Origin: Blastocatellia bacterium AA13
Lineage (GTDB): Bacteria > Acidobacteriota > Blastocatellia > UBA7656
Assembly (NCBI GenBank): GCA_003222245.1
Contig: QHVH01000023.1
Location: 85,215-138,280, forward strand
Length of the DNA: 53,066 bases
Direction of reading: 5' to 3'
Part shown: positions 1 to 9,600 of the stretch, one piece after another
How the letters are laid out: every line of letters starts with the position of its first letter
How positions within the stretch are numbered: position 1 is the stretch's first letter
Notes under the pieces: generated by a model
What the model was told of the DNA's origin: nothing
Seen by the model: only the letters and a program-made list of their open reading frames with translations
Databases searched by the model: none
Position numbers and translations under genes: made by a program

Positions 1-716
1 GCGACGACCCGGCGAACCCCTTTATCGCGGCCTACAATCTCGCGGACGGAAAAGAGATCTGGAGAACATCGCGTAAAGGCGCGTGCGAAGGAAGCTGGGG
101 AACGCCCTTCATCTTGAACGACGGCGCTCACGCGCAAGTCGTAACCAACGGATGGCCTTTTATCGTCTCGTATGATTTGAAAAGCGGACAGGAACTGTGG
201 CGATTGCGCGGCGGCGGAGACATTCCGATTCCGACTCCATTCGTGGCGGAGGGATTGATCGTTCTCTCGAACGCGCATGGCGGTAAGGCGCCGTTGTTCG
301 TCGTCCGCCCTTCAGCCAAGGGAGACATTTCACTCCCCGAAGGCAAGACAAGCAGTGACGCCGTCGTCTGGAGCGTTCCGAACGGCGGCTCCTATATTTC
401 AACGCCCATCGTCTACGGCGACTATCTGTACAACGCGAACTTCAACGGGCTCTTCCGCTGTTTCGAGTTCAAAACCGGACGCAAAGTTTATGAGAATCGG
501 CTGGGCGTTGACTCGGCCTGTTCCGCATCGCTCGTGGCAGCCAATGGAAAGATCTATTGCCCAACTGAAGAAGGCGTCGTTCACGTGGTCAAAGCCGGTC
601 CCACGCTTGAAGTGCTTGCCAAAAATGAAATGGGCGAGCCCTGTCTCGCTACGCCCGCAATCTCGCAGGGCGTGCTCTACTTCCGAACGTCCGCGAGCCT
701 GATGGCAATAGGATAA
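1..716 (+). CDS. PQQ-like beta-propeller repeat protein, 5' end missing
   Basis: The reading frame is open from the first bases of the window to a TAA at 714-716, so only the last 238 or so residues are present. Two blade-like segments can be read, 'YNLADGKEIW' near the start and 'YDLKSGQELW' from about 171. Both match the repeat of PQQ-type beta-propellers, in which an outer strand ends in Asp/Ser-Gly-x-x-x-Trp. Further blades ('CFEFKTGRKVY') follow. Such proteins are usually periplasmic or secreted; some are quinoprotein dehydrogenases and others are structural or lipoprotein propellers. No haem or quinone-ligand motif can be judged from this fragment, so no enzymatic activity is claimed. 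The signal peptide, if any, lies outside the window. A DUF1330 gene starts 13 nt downstream and may be cotranscribed. Confidence 0.8.
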   Translation, partial: DDPANPFIAAYNLADGKEIWRTSRKGACEGSWGTPFILNDGAHAQVVTNGWPFIVSYDLKSGQELWRLRGGGDIPIPTPFVAEGLIVLSNAHGGKAPLFVVRPSAKGDISLPEGKTSSDAVVWSVPNGGSYISTPIVYGDYLYNANFNGLFRCFEFKTGRKVYENRLGVDSACSASLVAANGKIYCPTEEGVVHVVKAGPTLEVLAKNEMGEPCLATPAISQGVLYFRTSASLMAIG

Positions 717-729
717 ACTGGATCATCCA

Positions 730-1050
730 ATGAAATACTATGTGGTTGCCGAGATCGATATAACAGATCGAAGCTGGGTCGAGGCATACGTCAAGAACGT
801 GACTGGAATGGTCGAGAGAACGGGCGGGAAGTATCTCGCCCGCACCTCAAACGTTCAGAAGATCGAAGGCGAGCGGAAAACGCCGCGGGTATTTCTCATA
901 ATTGAGTGGCCTTCGAAAGAAGCCGCCGACACCTTTTATGAAAGCGACGAGTACCGGCCCTACCGCGACAGTCGAATCGCGGGCGCAAGAAATGAATTCG
1001 TGCTGGTCGCCGGTGAAGACACGACGGGAACGTCTCGACCGAATCAATGA
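730..1050 (+). CDS. DUF1330 domain-containing protein
   Basis: This 106-residue protein begins MKYYVVAEIDITD and has the small alpha/beta dimeric ferredoxin-like pattern of the DUF1330 family. The pattern is an N-terminal strand, a helix containing Tyr and Val ('WVEAYVKNV'), a Gly-Gly-Lys-Tyr turn ('TGGKYLART') and the family-typical 'FLIIEWPSKEAADTFYESD' followed by a Tyr-x-x-Tyr-Arg segment. The biochemical role of the family is not established. The gene starts 13 nt after the propeller gene with only a weak ribosome-binding site, which suggests cotranscription with it. The C-terminal tail of about 10 residues is polar and probably disordered. Confidence 0.85.
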   Translation: MKYYVVAEIDITDRSWVEAYVKNVTGMVERTGGKYLARTSNVQKIEGERKTPRVFLIIEWPSKEAADTFYESDEYRPYRDSRIAGARNEFVLVAGEDTTGTSRPNQ

Positions 1051-1068
1051 AGCGCTTAACCGGCGGCT

Positions 1069-2358
1069 TCATCTTGGGTCGACGACGGAACCCATGAAGA
1101 GCAACACGCCGGTTTCATTATCCCGAATAGCGAAGAAGAACGGCCGATCCACGATCATTCGGAACGGCTCCGGTTTTTGCATCACCGAAGCCGTCGCCAT
1201 TTCAACTCCGGTCGCTGCCGCGGCTTCGGTTCCCTCTTCGTTCACCTCGCAAAAACTCTTGTGCTTGACTCCGCTGATAAAAAGCCGATTCCTGGTCTCG
1301 GCAATACCCGCGAAGCTGGCCCGCTCCGAGTCAAACGCCACGCCCATACCGAGCGCGCTCAGCGTCTCTTTCAAAGACGCATCAAACTCCAGCTTGAATC
1401 GGGGCAGACCGAGTTCACCCGGAGTCCTAACAAAGTGAGACATCCACTGATTCCAATTCCCTGAGTTCAGCTTGCGCTCGAGCCCGTCGAGACTTGACCC
1501 TTCCGCGGGTAGAAAGACGTACATACTGACTCGTCCGACACCGTAAAGCAGATTGACGGCCTGAAAATCCTCGGTCTGGAGATATCCATAGCGTCCTTCA
1601 CGGTGCATCATCGAAACTTGCGGCTGGCTCCCGCCCGCGAGCTTGAACGGCTCGTGTTTAGTTTCCGATTTCTTGAATTCATCACGCCACGCACCCTTGA
1701 AATAGATCGCGTTGAGAAGATATAGGACGGCCATCGCATCGGTCTGATCGATGATCTTGTCGATCTTGCCGTTAGTCTTGTCCTTTACCCAACCATTGAT
1801 CTTCGAGGCGGACGCCGGATCGCTGAAATCGAGAGTCGATATCTCGGCTCCGAAAAACTGCTTGTTTCGCTGTAGGAATTCCTGCTTGAACTGTACGCCG
1901 GACCTGCCCCACAACGAGTTTGCGATATCCAGCCGAACCTTCGCGTCGGAGCTCGCCGACGCCGCGCGCAAAGAGGCAAAGCCGCGATCGATCTCGTCGA
2001 GGCTAAGCGAATCAAACCCGAGAACACGCGCCATCGCCTGTTTTGTCTCGGCCTCCGCTCCGTTGTAAGTCATTGCCAGAGCCATCGCTATGCTTGCCGG
2101 AGATATGAAGATGTTCTTTCCTTTGTTCCGGCCGCCGATATCGCCGAATAATTTGAACCCGAATTCCGTAGTTGCCCGGCTGAGCCTCGGATCCATCGGG
2201 CCGGCGTCCTGATGAACCGCCTCCGGCTCGTCCGCATTTTTCACCGCCATTGCGTCGTTCCTCCCTTCCGCGCCGCCGCGATACGAGAATGCGACTGCCG
2301 CTCCGACCGCGAGCAGCAACGCCGCTCCGACTATTGAAACCATTTTCATTCGCTTCAT
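1069..2358 (-). CDS. Serpin family protease inhibitor, membrane-anchored or secreted
   Basis: The 429-residue protein has an N-terminal hydrophobic segment (about residues 7-25) after three basic residues, consistent with a signal anchor or signal peptide, followed by an acidic linker and a full serpin fold. Visible serpin signatures are 'ISPASIAMALAMTYNGA', 'LYLLNAIYFKGAW' and the C-terminal 'RPFFFAIRDNETGVLLFMG'. The reactive-centre loop hinge reads Glu-Glu-Gly-Thr-Glu followed by four Ala and Thr-Gly. This is the small-residue hinge (P15 Gly, P14 Thr, P12-P9 Ala) of inhibitory rather than non-inhibitory serpins. Counting from the hinge places Ala-Ser at P1-P1', which would favour elastase- or subtilisin-like targets; this is inference. 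The start has a GGAG ribosome-binding site 8 nt upstream. A small membrane-protein gene ends 15 nt upstream, so the two are probably one operon. Confidence 0.93.
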   Translation of the reverse strand: MKRMKMVSIVGAALLLAVGAAVAFSYRGGAEGRNDAMAVKNADEPEAVHQDAGPMDPRLSRATTEFGFKLFGDIGGRNKGKNIFISPASIAMALAMTYNGAEAETKQAMARVLGFDSLSLDEIDRGFASLRAASASSDAKVRLDIANSLWGRSGVQFKQEFLQRNKQFFGAEISTLDFSDPASASKINGWVKDKTNGKIDKIIDQTDAMAVLYLLNAIYFKGAWRDEFKKSETKHEPFKLAGGSQPQVSMMHREGRYGYLQTEDFQAVNLLYGVGRVSMYVFLPAEGSSLDGLERKLNSGNWNQWMSHFVRTPGELGLPRFKLEFDASLKETLSALGMGVAFDSERASFAGIAETRNRLFISGVKHKSFCEVNEEGTEAAAATGVEMATASVMQKPEPFRMIVDRPFFFAIRDNETGVLLFMGSVVDPR

Positions 2359-2373
2359 AACAGCTCCGCTTGT

Positions 2374-2736
2374 TTACGTGTGTCGCTTTCCTGACGCCCG
2401 TGTTGCGCTCTGAAAATGCGCGGCAATCCTCGCCTGAACTCGCGAGGCTTTATCCGTCGCCGCGTCAATTTTCTTTGAAAAATTTGGGAAGCGGCTGCGC
2501 AGATAAGTTAGCAAACGCGCCGCTCTGGGTGATGAGTCTGAAAGAAGGAGAAGCCCGATTAATATGAATAGAATTCCCTGGAGTATCGGGAGAAAAATTC
2601 CGATGACGCCCAGGATGATGAAGCCCCATCCGGCCCAATAGATCGCGAGGCGTTTGATCCTTTGCCCGCCGTTCCGCATACGAGCCTGCCTTTTCTCGGA
2701 AAGCCACAACAAGTCTAGCAGAATCCGCTGCCTCAT
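2374..2736 (-). CDS. Small integral membrane protein, PGPGW/YbaN (DUF454)-like
   Basis: The 120-residue protein has one long hydrophobic hairpin (about residues 30-65) reading Gly-Trp-Gly-Phe-Ile-Ile-Leu-Gly then 'IGIFLPILQGILFILIGLLL'. A Ser-Ser-Pro-Arg turn and a basic amphipathic C-terminus follow. A GIxGIxLPxLQG core with an SPR motif after the second helix resembles the YbaN/DUF454 and PGPGW families of small membrane proteins of unknown function. A second Met at residue 20 could be the true start, because the first 19 residues are basic and poorly conserved-looking. The gene is 15 nt upstream of the serpin gene on the same strand. The pair may put a protease inhibitor and a membrane partner in one transcript, but nothing shows interaction. 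Confidence 0.7.
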   Translation of the reverse strand: MRQRILLDLLWLSEKRQARMRNGGQRIKRLAIYWAGWGFIILGVIGIFLPILQGILFILIGLLLLSDSSPRAARLLTYLRSRFPNFSKKIDAATDKASRVQARIAAHFQSATRASGKRHT

Positions 2737-2850
2737 TGCGCTTGAAATTCCTAAAGCACTGGACGCCCGCGCCGCGCCGTGATAGGTAAAAGAGCGCTTA
2801 CCAGTGGCATAACTACATATCGGCTATTACCCCAAGGAGGATCGCTGCCC

Positions 2851-4269
2851 ATGCTTGTGAAGCGGCTCTTTATTACCGCGAATCTCGTCGTATTGATGGT
2901 TCCGTTTCTCGCCAGAGGCGTACAGGATTCCGTTCAACCTTCCCAGCGGCTCGACCCGACGATTCAAAAGATCGTTTCGGAAATCTCGGCCGATCGCATT
3001 GCGGAAATCGAAAAGAAGCTTGAAAGCTTCGGCACGCGCAACGTGCTTTCAGATCCCACTCAACCGAATCACGGCATCGGGGCCGCTCGCCAGTGGATTT
3101 TGGATCAATTCAAGAGCTACAGCCCGCGCCTGGAAGTGAGCTTCGACACGCATGTGATCCCGAAACGAGGACGTGTTTGGAAAGATGTAGAGATACGCAA
3201 CGTCGTAGCCATTCTTCCCGGAAAAATGAAGGAGGCCACAAGCCGGTGGATCATGATCGGCGGTCACTATGACTCGCTCAATCTGCGGGTGCCGCCTGAG
3301 ATGAGGGGCGACCGCGAGAAGGCAGCCGAGATACCCGCTCCAGGTGTGAGCGACGACGGAAGCGGAACCGCCTGCGCGATGGAGTGCGCTCGCGTTCTAA
3401 GCCAGTATGAGTTCGATGCAACGCTTGTATTCGTAGCCTTCGCCGGCGAGGAGGTAGGACTGGTCGGCTCCCGTGCGCTGGCGAAGCGGCTCAAAGAAAA
3501 GAATCAAACGGTTCAAGCTCTCTTGAACAACGACATCATCGGCAGCGAAATCAGTGGAAACGGAGTTATCGATAATCGCCGCGTCCTCGTCTTCTCCGAA
3601 GATCCAAACGACTCGCCTTCAAGGCAGATCGCTCGCTACGTAAAGAAAATCGGCGAACGATATTACCCGGAGATGAACGTGGATATGATCTTCCGCTACG
3701 ACCGTTTCGGCAGAGGCGGCGATCATACGCCCTTCAATCAGGAAGGATTTCCGGCCGTGCGGCTGACTACGCCTAACGAAAACTACGCGAACCAGCATAC
3801 GCCGACGGATACCTTTGAGAACACGTCGCCCTCCTTCGCCGCGAAGGTGACCCGAATCAACGCGGCCGCCGCCGCCTCGCTCGCGATGGCCCCCAAAGCT
3901 CCGGTTACATCCAGGCCCGCGCCGCTGCCCGGCTCCGATGCGGCCATCGCCGCCGCGGCCGCCGCTGAGTTGGAAGAGGCAGCACCGCGGCCGCCTCAAA
4001 CCGGCCCAGGCCTCAGCAGAGGCAAAGGCTACGACGCGGTTCTGAGATGGGAATACCCCGATCCCGAGCCCGACCTCGCGGGCTTCATTGTAGTGGTTCG
4101 CTCAACCATGTCTCCTGATTGGGAGCGTGAGATATGGGCAGGCAACGTAAAAGAATTCACGTTGAAGAATACTTCGATTGACCAGGTGGTGTTCGGAGTC
4201 AAGGCCGTCGACAAAGGCGGTCATGAGAGCCCCGTGTCGCCGTATGTTCTAGTGCCTCGCGCACGATGA
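2851..4269 (+). CDS. Secreted M28 family zinc peptidase
   Basis: I chose the ATG at 2851 (472 residues) because AAGGAGG at 2834-2840 sits 10 nt upstream and the protein then opens with a clean signal peptide (MLVKRLF, then a hydrophobic stretch). An upstream in-frame GTG at 2779 lacks both. The catalytic domain has all the M28 metal-site elements in order: 'GGHYDS' (His ligand and catalytic Asp), 'GVSDDGSGTA' (bridging Asp), 'AFAGEEVGLVGS' (catalytic Glu and Glu ligand), 'NNDIIGSE' (Asp ligand) and a final His in 'YANQHTPTDT'. Such enzymes are co-catalytic di-zinc aminopeptidases or carboxypeptidases, here probably exported. An Ala/Pro-rich linker leads to a C-terminal fibronectin-III-like domain of about 90 residues, probably for substrate or surface attachment. 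Confidence 0.92.
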   Translation: MLVKRLFITANLVVLMVPFLARGVQDSVQPSQRLDPTIQKIVSEISADRIAEIEKKLESFGTRNVLSDPTQPNHGIGAARQWILDQFKSYSPRLEVSFDTHVIPKRGRVWKDVEIRNVVAILPGKMKEATSRWIMIGGHYDSLNLRVPPEMRGDREKAAEIPAPGVSDDGSGTACAMECARVLSQYEFDATLVFVAFAGEEVGLVGSRALAKRLKEKNQTVQALLNNDIIGSEISGNGVIDNRRVLVFSEDPNDSPSRQIARYVKKIGERYYPEMNVDMIFRYDRFGRGGDHTPFNQEGFPAVRLTTPNENYANQHTPTDTFENTSPSFAAKVTRINAAAAASLAMAPKAPVTSRPAPLPGSDAAIAAAAAAELEEAAPRPPQTGPGLSRGKGYDAVLRWEYPDPEPDLAGFIVVVRSTMSPDWEREIWAGNVKEFTLKNTSIDQVVFGVKAVDKGGHESPVSPYVLVPRAR

Positions 4270-4311
4270 TTCCAAGACGGGATGCGATCAAGATGAATGT
4301 AGAGGGTCGGA

Positions 4312-5859
4312 TCATTTTCGGCCGGCGCGCATCTTCTCTTCGCGAGCCCTGGCTACCATCTCCTTGACCTGTTTAAACAACGTGGGCGCGTGATAAGGGA
4401 TTCCGTCCTTGATAGTCCATTCCACGCCGCCCGTATGCACGGTCTTACCGTCTTGAATCTCGTCGACCCCGGTTGGATAAAGCACTTTTAGATTCTCGAG
4501 CGGATTTCCGTTCACGACGATTAGATCAGCGAGAAAGCCGACTCTGACGCGTCCGAGCTTATCTTCCTGCCCAAGTATCAAAGCGTTATTGCCCGTCGCG
4601 TGCTGAATGACCTTCAGAGTCTGAAAGCCCGCTTCCTGATGAAGCTCGAGCTCGCGCAGCAGGCCGAAGCCGTACATCTGGTAGATGAATCCCGCATCTT
4701 CGCCCGCGCCGATCAGCCCGCCGCGCCGATCGAACTCTTTCAGAGCCGCCATCCAGATTCGATAGTTCTCTTTCCAGAACGCTTCGTCGGTTGATGTCCA
4801 GCCTATGAAATATGAACCGTGATTAGAAGGGTTCGGCTTGAAGTATTCTTCCAGAGTCGGATGAAGATAGTCCTTGAACCACGGCTGGGTCTGCGCGCGT
4901 TGAAGGTCGCGGCTCGCCTCATAAATATCAAGCGTCGGATCCCACGCGACGTTCTTCTCGATCATCGCGTCAAACACTTTCATCAAGCGATCCCAATTTG
5001 CTTCACGCCAGAGATGTCCCGCGTACCTGAACCGGTCGACTTCGTTGTTGTAGTTATAGCTCGGCGGAAAATTCTGCCGGCCGCTCTCGATAGCCGCATC
5101 CGGAATCCCATACCAGTGCTCGATGCTGCGAGTGCCGAACTTGATGTCGTCCCAGGCGTTAGTTTCTTCAACTCCCACGTGATGAGCCACGGGAAGCTGT
5201 AGAGTATGGGCCTCGCTTTCCATAGCCTGCATGATGTCGCGATCAACGCCCATGAGCTTAACGCCGTCCGCTCCCATCTGTTTGTACTCACGCACGCGGG
5301 CACGGGCTTCTTCCGCATTCTTCGGCATGGGCGGCCGGTTGAACATCGGATAAACGAACAGCCTCGGGGACTCGACGGTGCCTTCGTTGCTCTTCTGCTT
5401 CAGCGCCAGAGTTGATTTAGGATCGCTGCCGACGTCTCGAACCGTAGTTATTCCGCAGGCGAGCCACAGCTTCAATTCATACTCGAGGGGCTGCGGTATG
5501 CCGCCGCGTTCGTCCTGAACGTGGCCGTGAAGATTGATCAAGCCCGGCAATACATATTTGCCGCCGGCATCGATCTCCACATCGCCCGCGGGTCTCCTCG
5601 CATTGCCATTTCTCACGGCAGCGGGATCGATCGAGGCTATCTGGGTGATCGTGTTTCCTTCGATCACGATGTCTTTAGGACCCGATGCCGGAGTGCCGGC
5701 GCCATCAACCACCATGGCGTTGCGAATGACAAGGCGGGGACTACGCCTGCCGCTCACCGGAGCCTGCCGCTGCGATTGAGGCGCAGCAGCCATTACGGCA
5801 AGGAGTACTATCAGGATCGCAGTAGTAAACCTGAACGCGCTGTTCTTTCTTCCTGACAT
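4312..5859 (-). CDS. Secreted metal-dependent amidohydrolase
   Basis: This is a 515-residue amidohydrolase-superfamily enzyme of the imidazolonepropionase/prolidase-like type. The start at 5859 is preferred over 5880 because GGGAGAG lies just upstream and the protein then begins MSGRKNSAFRF followed by a signal peptide ending near Ala-Ala-Pro. The metal-site motifs are visible: 'LINLHGHV' (His-x-His), a Lys in 'GVKLMG', 'VAHHVG', 'SIEHWYG' and a late Asp in 'GAGEDAG'. The C-terminal 'VGFLADLIVVNGNPLENL' is the usual strand returning to the small beta-sandwich domain. The substrate cannot be read from sequence; di- or oligopeptides and cyclic amides are known substrates of relatives. The gene stands alone, convergent with the M28 peptidase gene. 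Confidence 0.9.
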   Translation of the reverse strand: MSGRKNSAFRFTTAILIVLLAVMAAAPQSQRQAPVSGRRSPRLVIRNAMVVDGAGTPASGPKDIVIEGNTITQIASIDPAAVRNGNARRPAGDVEIDAGGKYVLPGLINLHGHVQDERGGIPQPLEYELKLWLACGITTVRDVGSDPKSTLALKQKSNEGTVESPRLFVYPMFNRPPMPKNAEEARARVREYKQMGADGVKLMGVDRDIMQAMESEAHTLQLPVAHHVGVEETNAWDDIKFGTRSIEHWYGIPDAAIESGRQNFPPSYNYNNEVDRFRYAGHLWREANWDRLMKVFDAMIEKNVAWDPTLDIYEASRDLQRAQTQPWFKDYLHPTLEEYFKPNPSNHGSYFIGWTSTDEAFWKENYRIWMAALKEFDRRGGLIGAGEDAGFIYQMYGFGLLRELELHQEAGFQTLKVIQHATGNNALILGQEDKLGRVRVGFLADLIVVNGNPLENLKVLYPTGVDEIQDGKTVHTGGVEWTIKDGIPYHAPTLFKQVKEMVARAREEKMRAGRK

Positions 5860-5972
5860 AAATCTCTCCCGTTCTGTCATAACTGCTGTTGAGTTTTTCA
5901 GTGATCGCTAATAACCGCGATTATGGAAATTGAACTTGGCCCGCCCTTAGTCAGGAGCCATAAGTTACATTG

Positions 5973-6302
5973 TTACGGCGTGAACATCTTTCCTAAGACT
6001 GACAAAACACTGATCTGTGCTTGACCCTCAATTTTTCCGACTCTCTTGATTAAGCGCGTCTTGTCTACCGTGCGAATCTGGTCCAACACAATCTGGCCCT
6101 GTTTGTCTTGGAATGTGCAAATGACTCTCGTGGGATATACCCTACCCTTCGTCGTCATCGGAGCAACTATCACCGTATTGATGTAGAGATTCATTTCGTC
6201 AGGTGAAACAATCACGCAAGGGCGAGTCTTTTTTATCTCACTGCCCTTTGTTGGATCGAGATTGACGAGATAAACGTCAAAGCGCTTGATTACCACTGCC
6301 AC
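5973..6302 (-). CDS. mazF: MazF/PemK-type endoribonuclease toxin
   Basis: The 109-residue protein has the classic MazF/PemK order: 'RFDVYLVNLDPTKGSEI' near the N-terminus, 'KKTRPCVIVSPDEMN', 'VIVAPMTT' and 'IVLDQIRTVDKTRLIK'. These carry the conserved Arg and Thr of the RNA-cleaving site. Family members cut single-stranded mRNA at short specific sequences and are held inactive by the antitoxin. Its start overlaps the end of the antitoxin gene by 13 nt, so translation is probably coupled. Length is normal and no residue looks missing. Confidence 0.95.
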   Translation of the reverse strand: MAVVIKRFDVYLVNLDPTKGSEIKKTRPCVIVSPDEMNLYINTVIVAPMTTKGRVYPTRVICTFQDKQGQIVLDQIRTVDKTRLIKRVGKIEGQAQISVLSVLGKMFTP

Positions 6303-6544
6303 TCAGTTTCGTCCCAGCTTGATTGATTTAAAGACTCCTCGTCGAGTAGCTTGTCATCGCCGTTTTCAGCCATTGTCTTAAAGGCTTGAGCCCAGCCGTG
6401 TCGCGGATGCCCGCTCGAACGGATGACAATCTCACCATTGTGGGATTCAAGTTCAACCTCTTCGCCCAGCCCGCTCTGACGTAAATACAGTTTTGGGATG
6501 CGAACGCCCTGAGAGTTGCCGATTTTTATGATTCGAGTCTTCAT
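6290..6544 (-). CDS. mazE: MazE/AbrB-type antitoxin
   Basis: The 84-residue product starts MKTRIIKIGNSQGVRIP, the swapped-hairpin AbrB/MazE DNA-binding domain, and ends in an acidic, Trp-rich tail ('DETEWQW') of the kind that wraps around MazF. I place the start at 6544 because the conserved domain begins there; the frame remains open upstream but that extension is not MazE-like. There is no good ribosome-binding site in front of it. A palindrome (6553-6562) lies 8 bp before the ATG and is a candidate autoregulatory operator. Confidence 0.93.
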   Translation of the reverse strand: MKTRIIKIGNSQGVRIPKLYLRQSGLGEEVELESHNGEIVIRSSGHPRHGWAQAFKTMAENGDDKLLDEESLNQSSWDETEWQW

Positions 6545-6582
6545 GGCCACAATGTAATTACAATTTGCTCCTGTAATCAAGC
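6545..6582 (-). promoter_or_regulatory. Candidate mazEF promoter/operator
   Basis: On the minus strand the region reads TTGATT, 18 nt, TACATT, 6 nt, then the mazE ATG. This would place the transcript start at or very near the start codon (a leaderless mRNA). A perfect 10-bp palindrome, TGTAATTACA (6553-6562), overlaps the proposed -10, and a second TGTAAT half-site lies 19 bp away (6572-6577). MazE proteins repress their own promoters through such palindromes. The assignment is by inspection only. Confidence 0.4.
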
Positions 6583-6629
6583 GGGGCAACAACCCCTGGG
6601 TGCGCGGGAAGTTTTCGCGTAATGGAGCC

Positions 6630-9600
6630 TCAAACCACTTGCACCTCACGCTGCTCGAAAAGATGATCCAGCCATAGCGAAGTCAGCTTCTCCGCCGCGG
6701 AGTTCTGCCGGAGCCGCTGGCTCAAAAAGTTGAAGTCCACCGCGTCGAGTTTCTGATCCTGGTTGAAGCAACTGAATACCAGCGATTCCTTTCCTGTTTC
6801 CGGATCGACCTGGCGTTGCAGGCACTGAGAGCAGACTTCTTTCATCATGCATTGCATCGGTGAGTTGATGGAGCCGATGGCGATGTGCTGCCGAAGCACC
6901 CCTTTCAACACGTCGTGGCGAGCCCGCCGCACGGCATCCATCATTCGATCGGAGCCAATGGCAATTAGCCGATCAACCTCGTCCAATCGAATAGTAACTT
7001 CGCCGAGCTCGCCGCTCGCGTAACGGCTCATTGCCTGGACGATGTTTCCGACAATACTGCGATCCTGAGGACGCCTTGCCCTTATAGCTTCGCCCTGGTC
7101 GACGCTCCACACCACTACGTCGCAGCCTTCCTCAATTGCGCGGCGCTTGAACAGATCCCGAGGCTGTTTGTAGCCCGCGAAATAAATGACGCGGTTTCCC
7201 GCGGCCTTCATCCCTGCGGCGATCGAAAACAGCACGGCGTTCCCAAGGCCGCCGCCGGCCAGCAGAACCGTCTCTCCGCGCGGAATCTCGGTCGGAGTTC
7301 CAGTAGGCCCCATTAAGACGATCTCCTCGCCCGGTTGTAGAATCGCGCAGAGCCGAGAAGAGCCTCCCATTTCGAGCACGATCAGCGAGATTAGTCCGCG
7401 CTCGGGGTCGGTCCACGCGCCGGTCAATGCCAGCCCCTCCATCGTCAACCGAATGCCGTCCACTACCTCCGCGGTTCCCTCATAGTTCTGCAACCGATAG
7501 AACTGGCCTGGCTCGAAGTTCCTCGCCGCGAGCGGCGCCCTCACGATCACTTCGACGATTCGATCGGCCAAACGGATCGCATCGACTACGACTGCCCGGA
7601 GCCCGTCTTCGAGAACTTCAGCGAAACGCACCCACGCATTCTCGCGTTCGGCCTGCTCTTCGATCTCCTGTTCCGCCACTTCGTTCGCGAACAGCCTCAC
7701 AATTTCGTGATAGCCATGCTGCGCCGAAGCCATAGCCTTGACCACGTTTCCCGCATACACAGGGTGAGCGTCGCCATAGAATGTGATGAAGCGCCCGCCT
7801 TGTTCGTAGGACGTGAAGAAGCCGGTTTCGCGCGGTCCAACCGGCTCGAGCTTGAAAATTCCGTTATCGGTTTCTACGGCGCGGTGCATCGCGAAACAGG
7901 ATTCGTTCTGATCGATAACGAAAGTTCCTGGATGCTCTTTCTCGTACACGACGTTCGGGTTGGTTCCGGCGGCAACCATGATCGCGCGAGCCGGAAAGAC
8001 AACTTTCTCGCCGGTGTCCTTCCATTTGCCGTCAACGAGCGCCATTCGATTACATTCGAGCGCGCGGACGTGATTGTATTCGTCGAGAACGCATTCCGCT
8101 GGGCTCATGCACTCGGCAAACCCGATGCCTTCTTCAAGCGATTTGATCACCTCTTCGTGATTCAAGCGATACGCGGGCGAGTCTTGCAGACGTTTTCGAT
8201 AAGCTATAGTGACTCCGCCCCAGGAGCGCACGAGCCTTGCAAAGTCCGGCGGACGGCCAGCCGCCGCGGCAGCGGCGCGTTCCGCCAATACCATTCTCCC
8301 GTGATGGAGCCAGGTTCGAAGGCTCTCTTTTTCTTCCTCATCGAGCCCCGCCCATATAGCGTCTTCGCCGATTCGAACCTTCAACCGTTCGAAGCGCTCC
8401 TGCATCTTCTGAACCTGAGTCACATAGTAGGCCTGCAGCTCCGTAGCCGTATCTATCGCCGTCAGGCCGCCTCCGATGATCACAGCGGGCAATTCGATTT
8501 GAAGATTGGTAAGCGAGTTCTTGCGAAACGCGCCCTGTCCTTGAAGCGCCATCAGGAAGTCCGAAGCCATCCTCACGCCTCGCGCGAGATTGTTCTTCAT
8601 GTCGACTAGAGTCGGTCGACCGGCTCCGGCGGCGATGGCGATGTGATCGAATCCCAGACTCCACGCATCCTCAATAGTCACGGTTCCGCCGAACCTCACT
8701 CCGTCAAGCAGCCGGAATTTTTTCCGGCGCATAAGAATCACGTAGTTAATATCGAGAAAATTCTTGTCCCATCGAACCGTGATGCCGTATTCGGCGACTC
8801 CGCCGAAGCCGAGTGTGGGCCGCTGCCCAAGCGGCTCGACCAGTTCTTCGATTCCCCGAATAGGACGCGGCACGCGGCGTTTTGAACCGCGAAGCTGCAT
8901 CGCCAGCGGCTCGACCTTCAAGCCGTCAATCCCCACGACGCCAAACCCCTCGTTGAGCAGATGCTGAGCCAGCGTATATCCCGCCGGGCCCATCCCGACC
9001 ACCAGCACGTTCTTGCCGTTGTATCGGAGCGGATAGGGGCGGCGCACGTTGATCGGATTCCATCGCGTCAGAAGAGACACGATCTCGAAGCCATACGGAA
9101 GTCGGAGCACTTCGGTGAGAATACCGGTTTCAATCTGAGGTATGTTCACCGGCTCCTGTTTTTGAAAAATGCATGACTTCATACAGTCATTGCAGATTCG
9201 ATGTCCCGTGCCCGCCACCATCGGGTTATCGATCATGATCACGGCGAGAGCGCCGATCGCGTGACCATCGCGATAGAGCGCGATCATCTCGGAGATTCTT
9301 TCGTCAAGCGGACAGCCTTCGAGCAGAATCTTCAGAGGATTGCGCTGAGTAGCGCCGTCTTTGGCGTGAAGCCCGGTCGCGCAGGAGTCCTTTTCGCGCT
9401 CGTGACAGGTCAGGCAGTAGTGAGCTTCGCGTAGATTTTCGCGTGGAGTGTTTCGCGGATCGGTGAGGTCAAACCCGTCGCGATGGCGGCGGCTCTCATA
9501 AGGACCCATGAAGAATTCGGGAACATCGCGCCGAGGTCGGATTCGAGGCACTAACTCTTCGTATTCGGTCTTATGCGGAAGTCGAAACGAGACCATGTGT

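Noticed and set aside
5973-6544. MazEF as part of a larger defence island
   Set aside because: Neighbours are an oxidoreductase and an amidohydrolase; no restriction, CBASS or retron-like gene is present.
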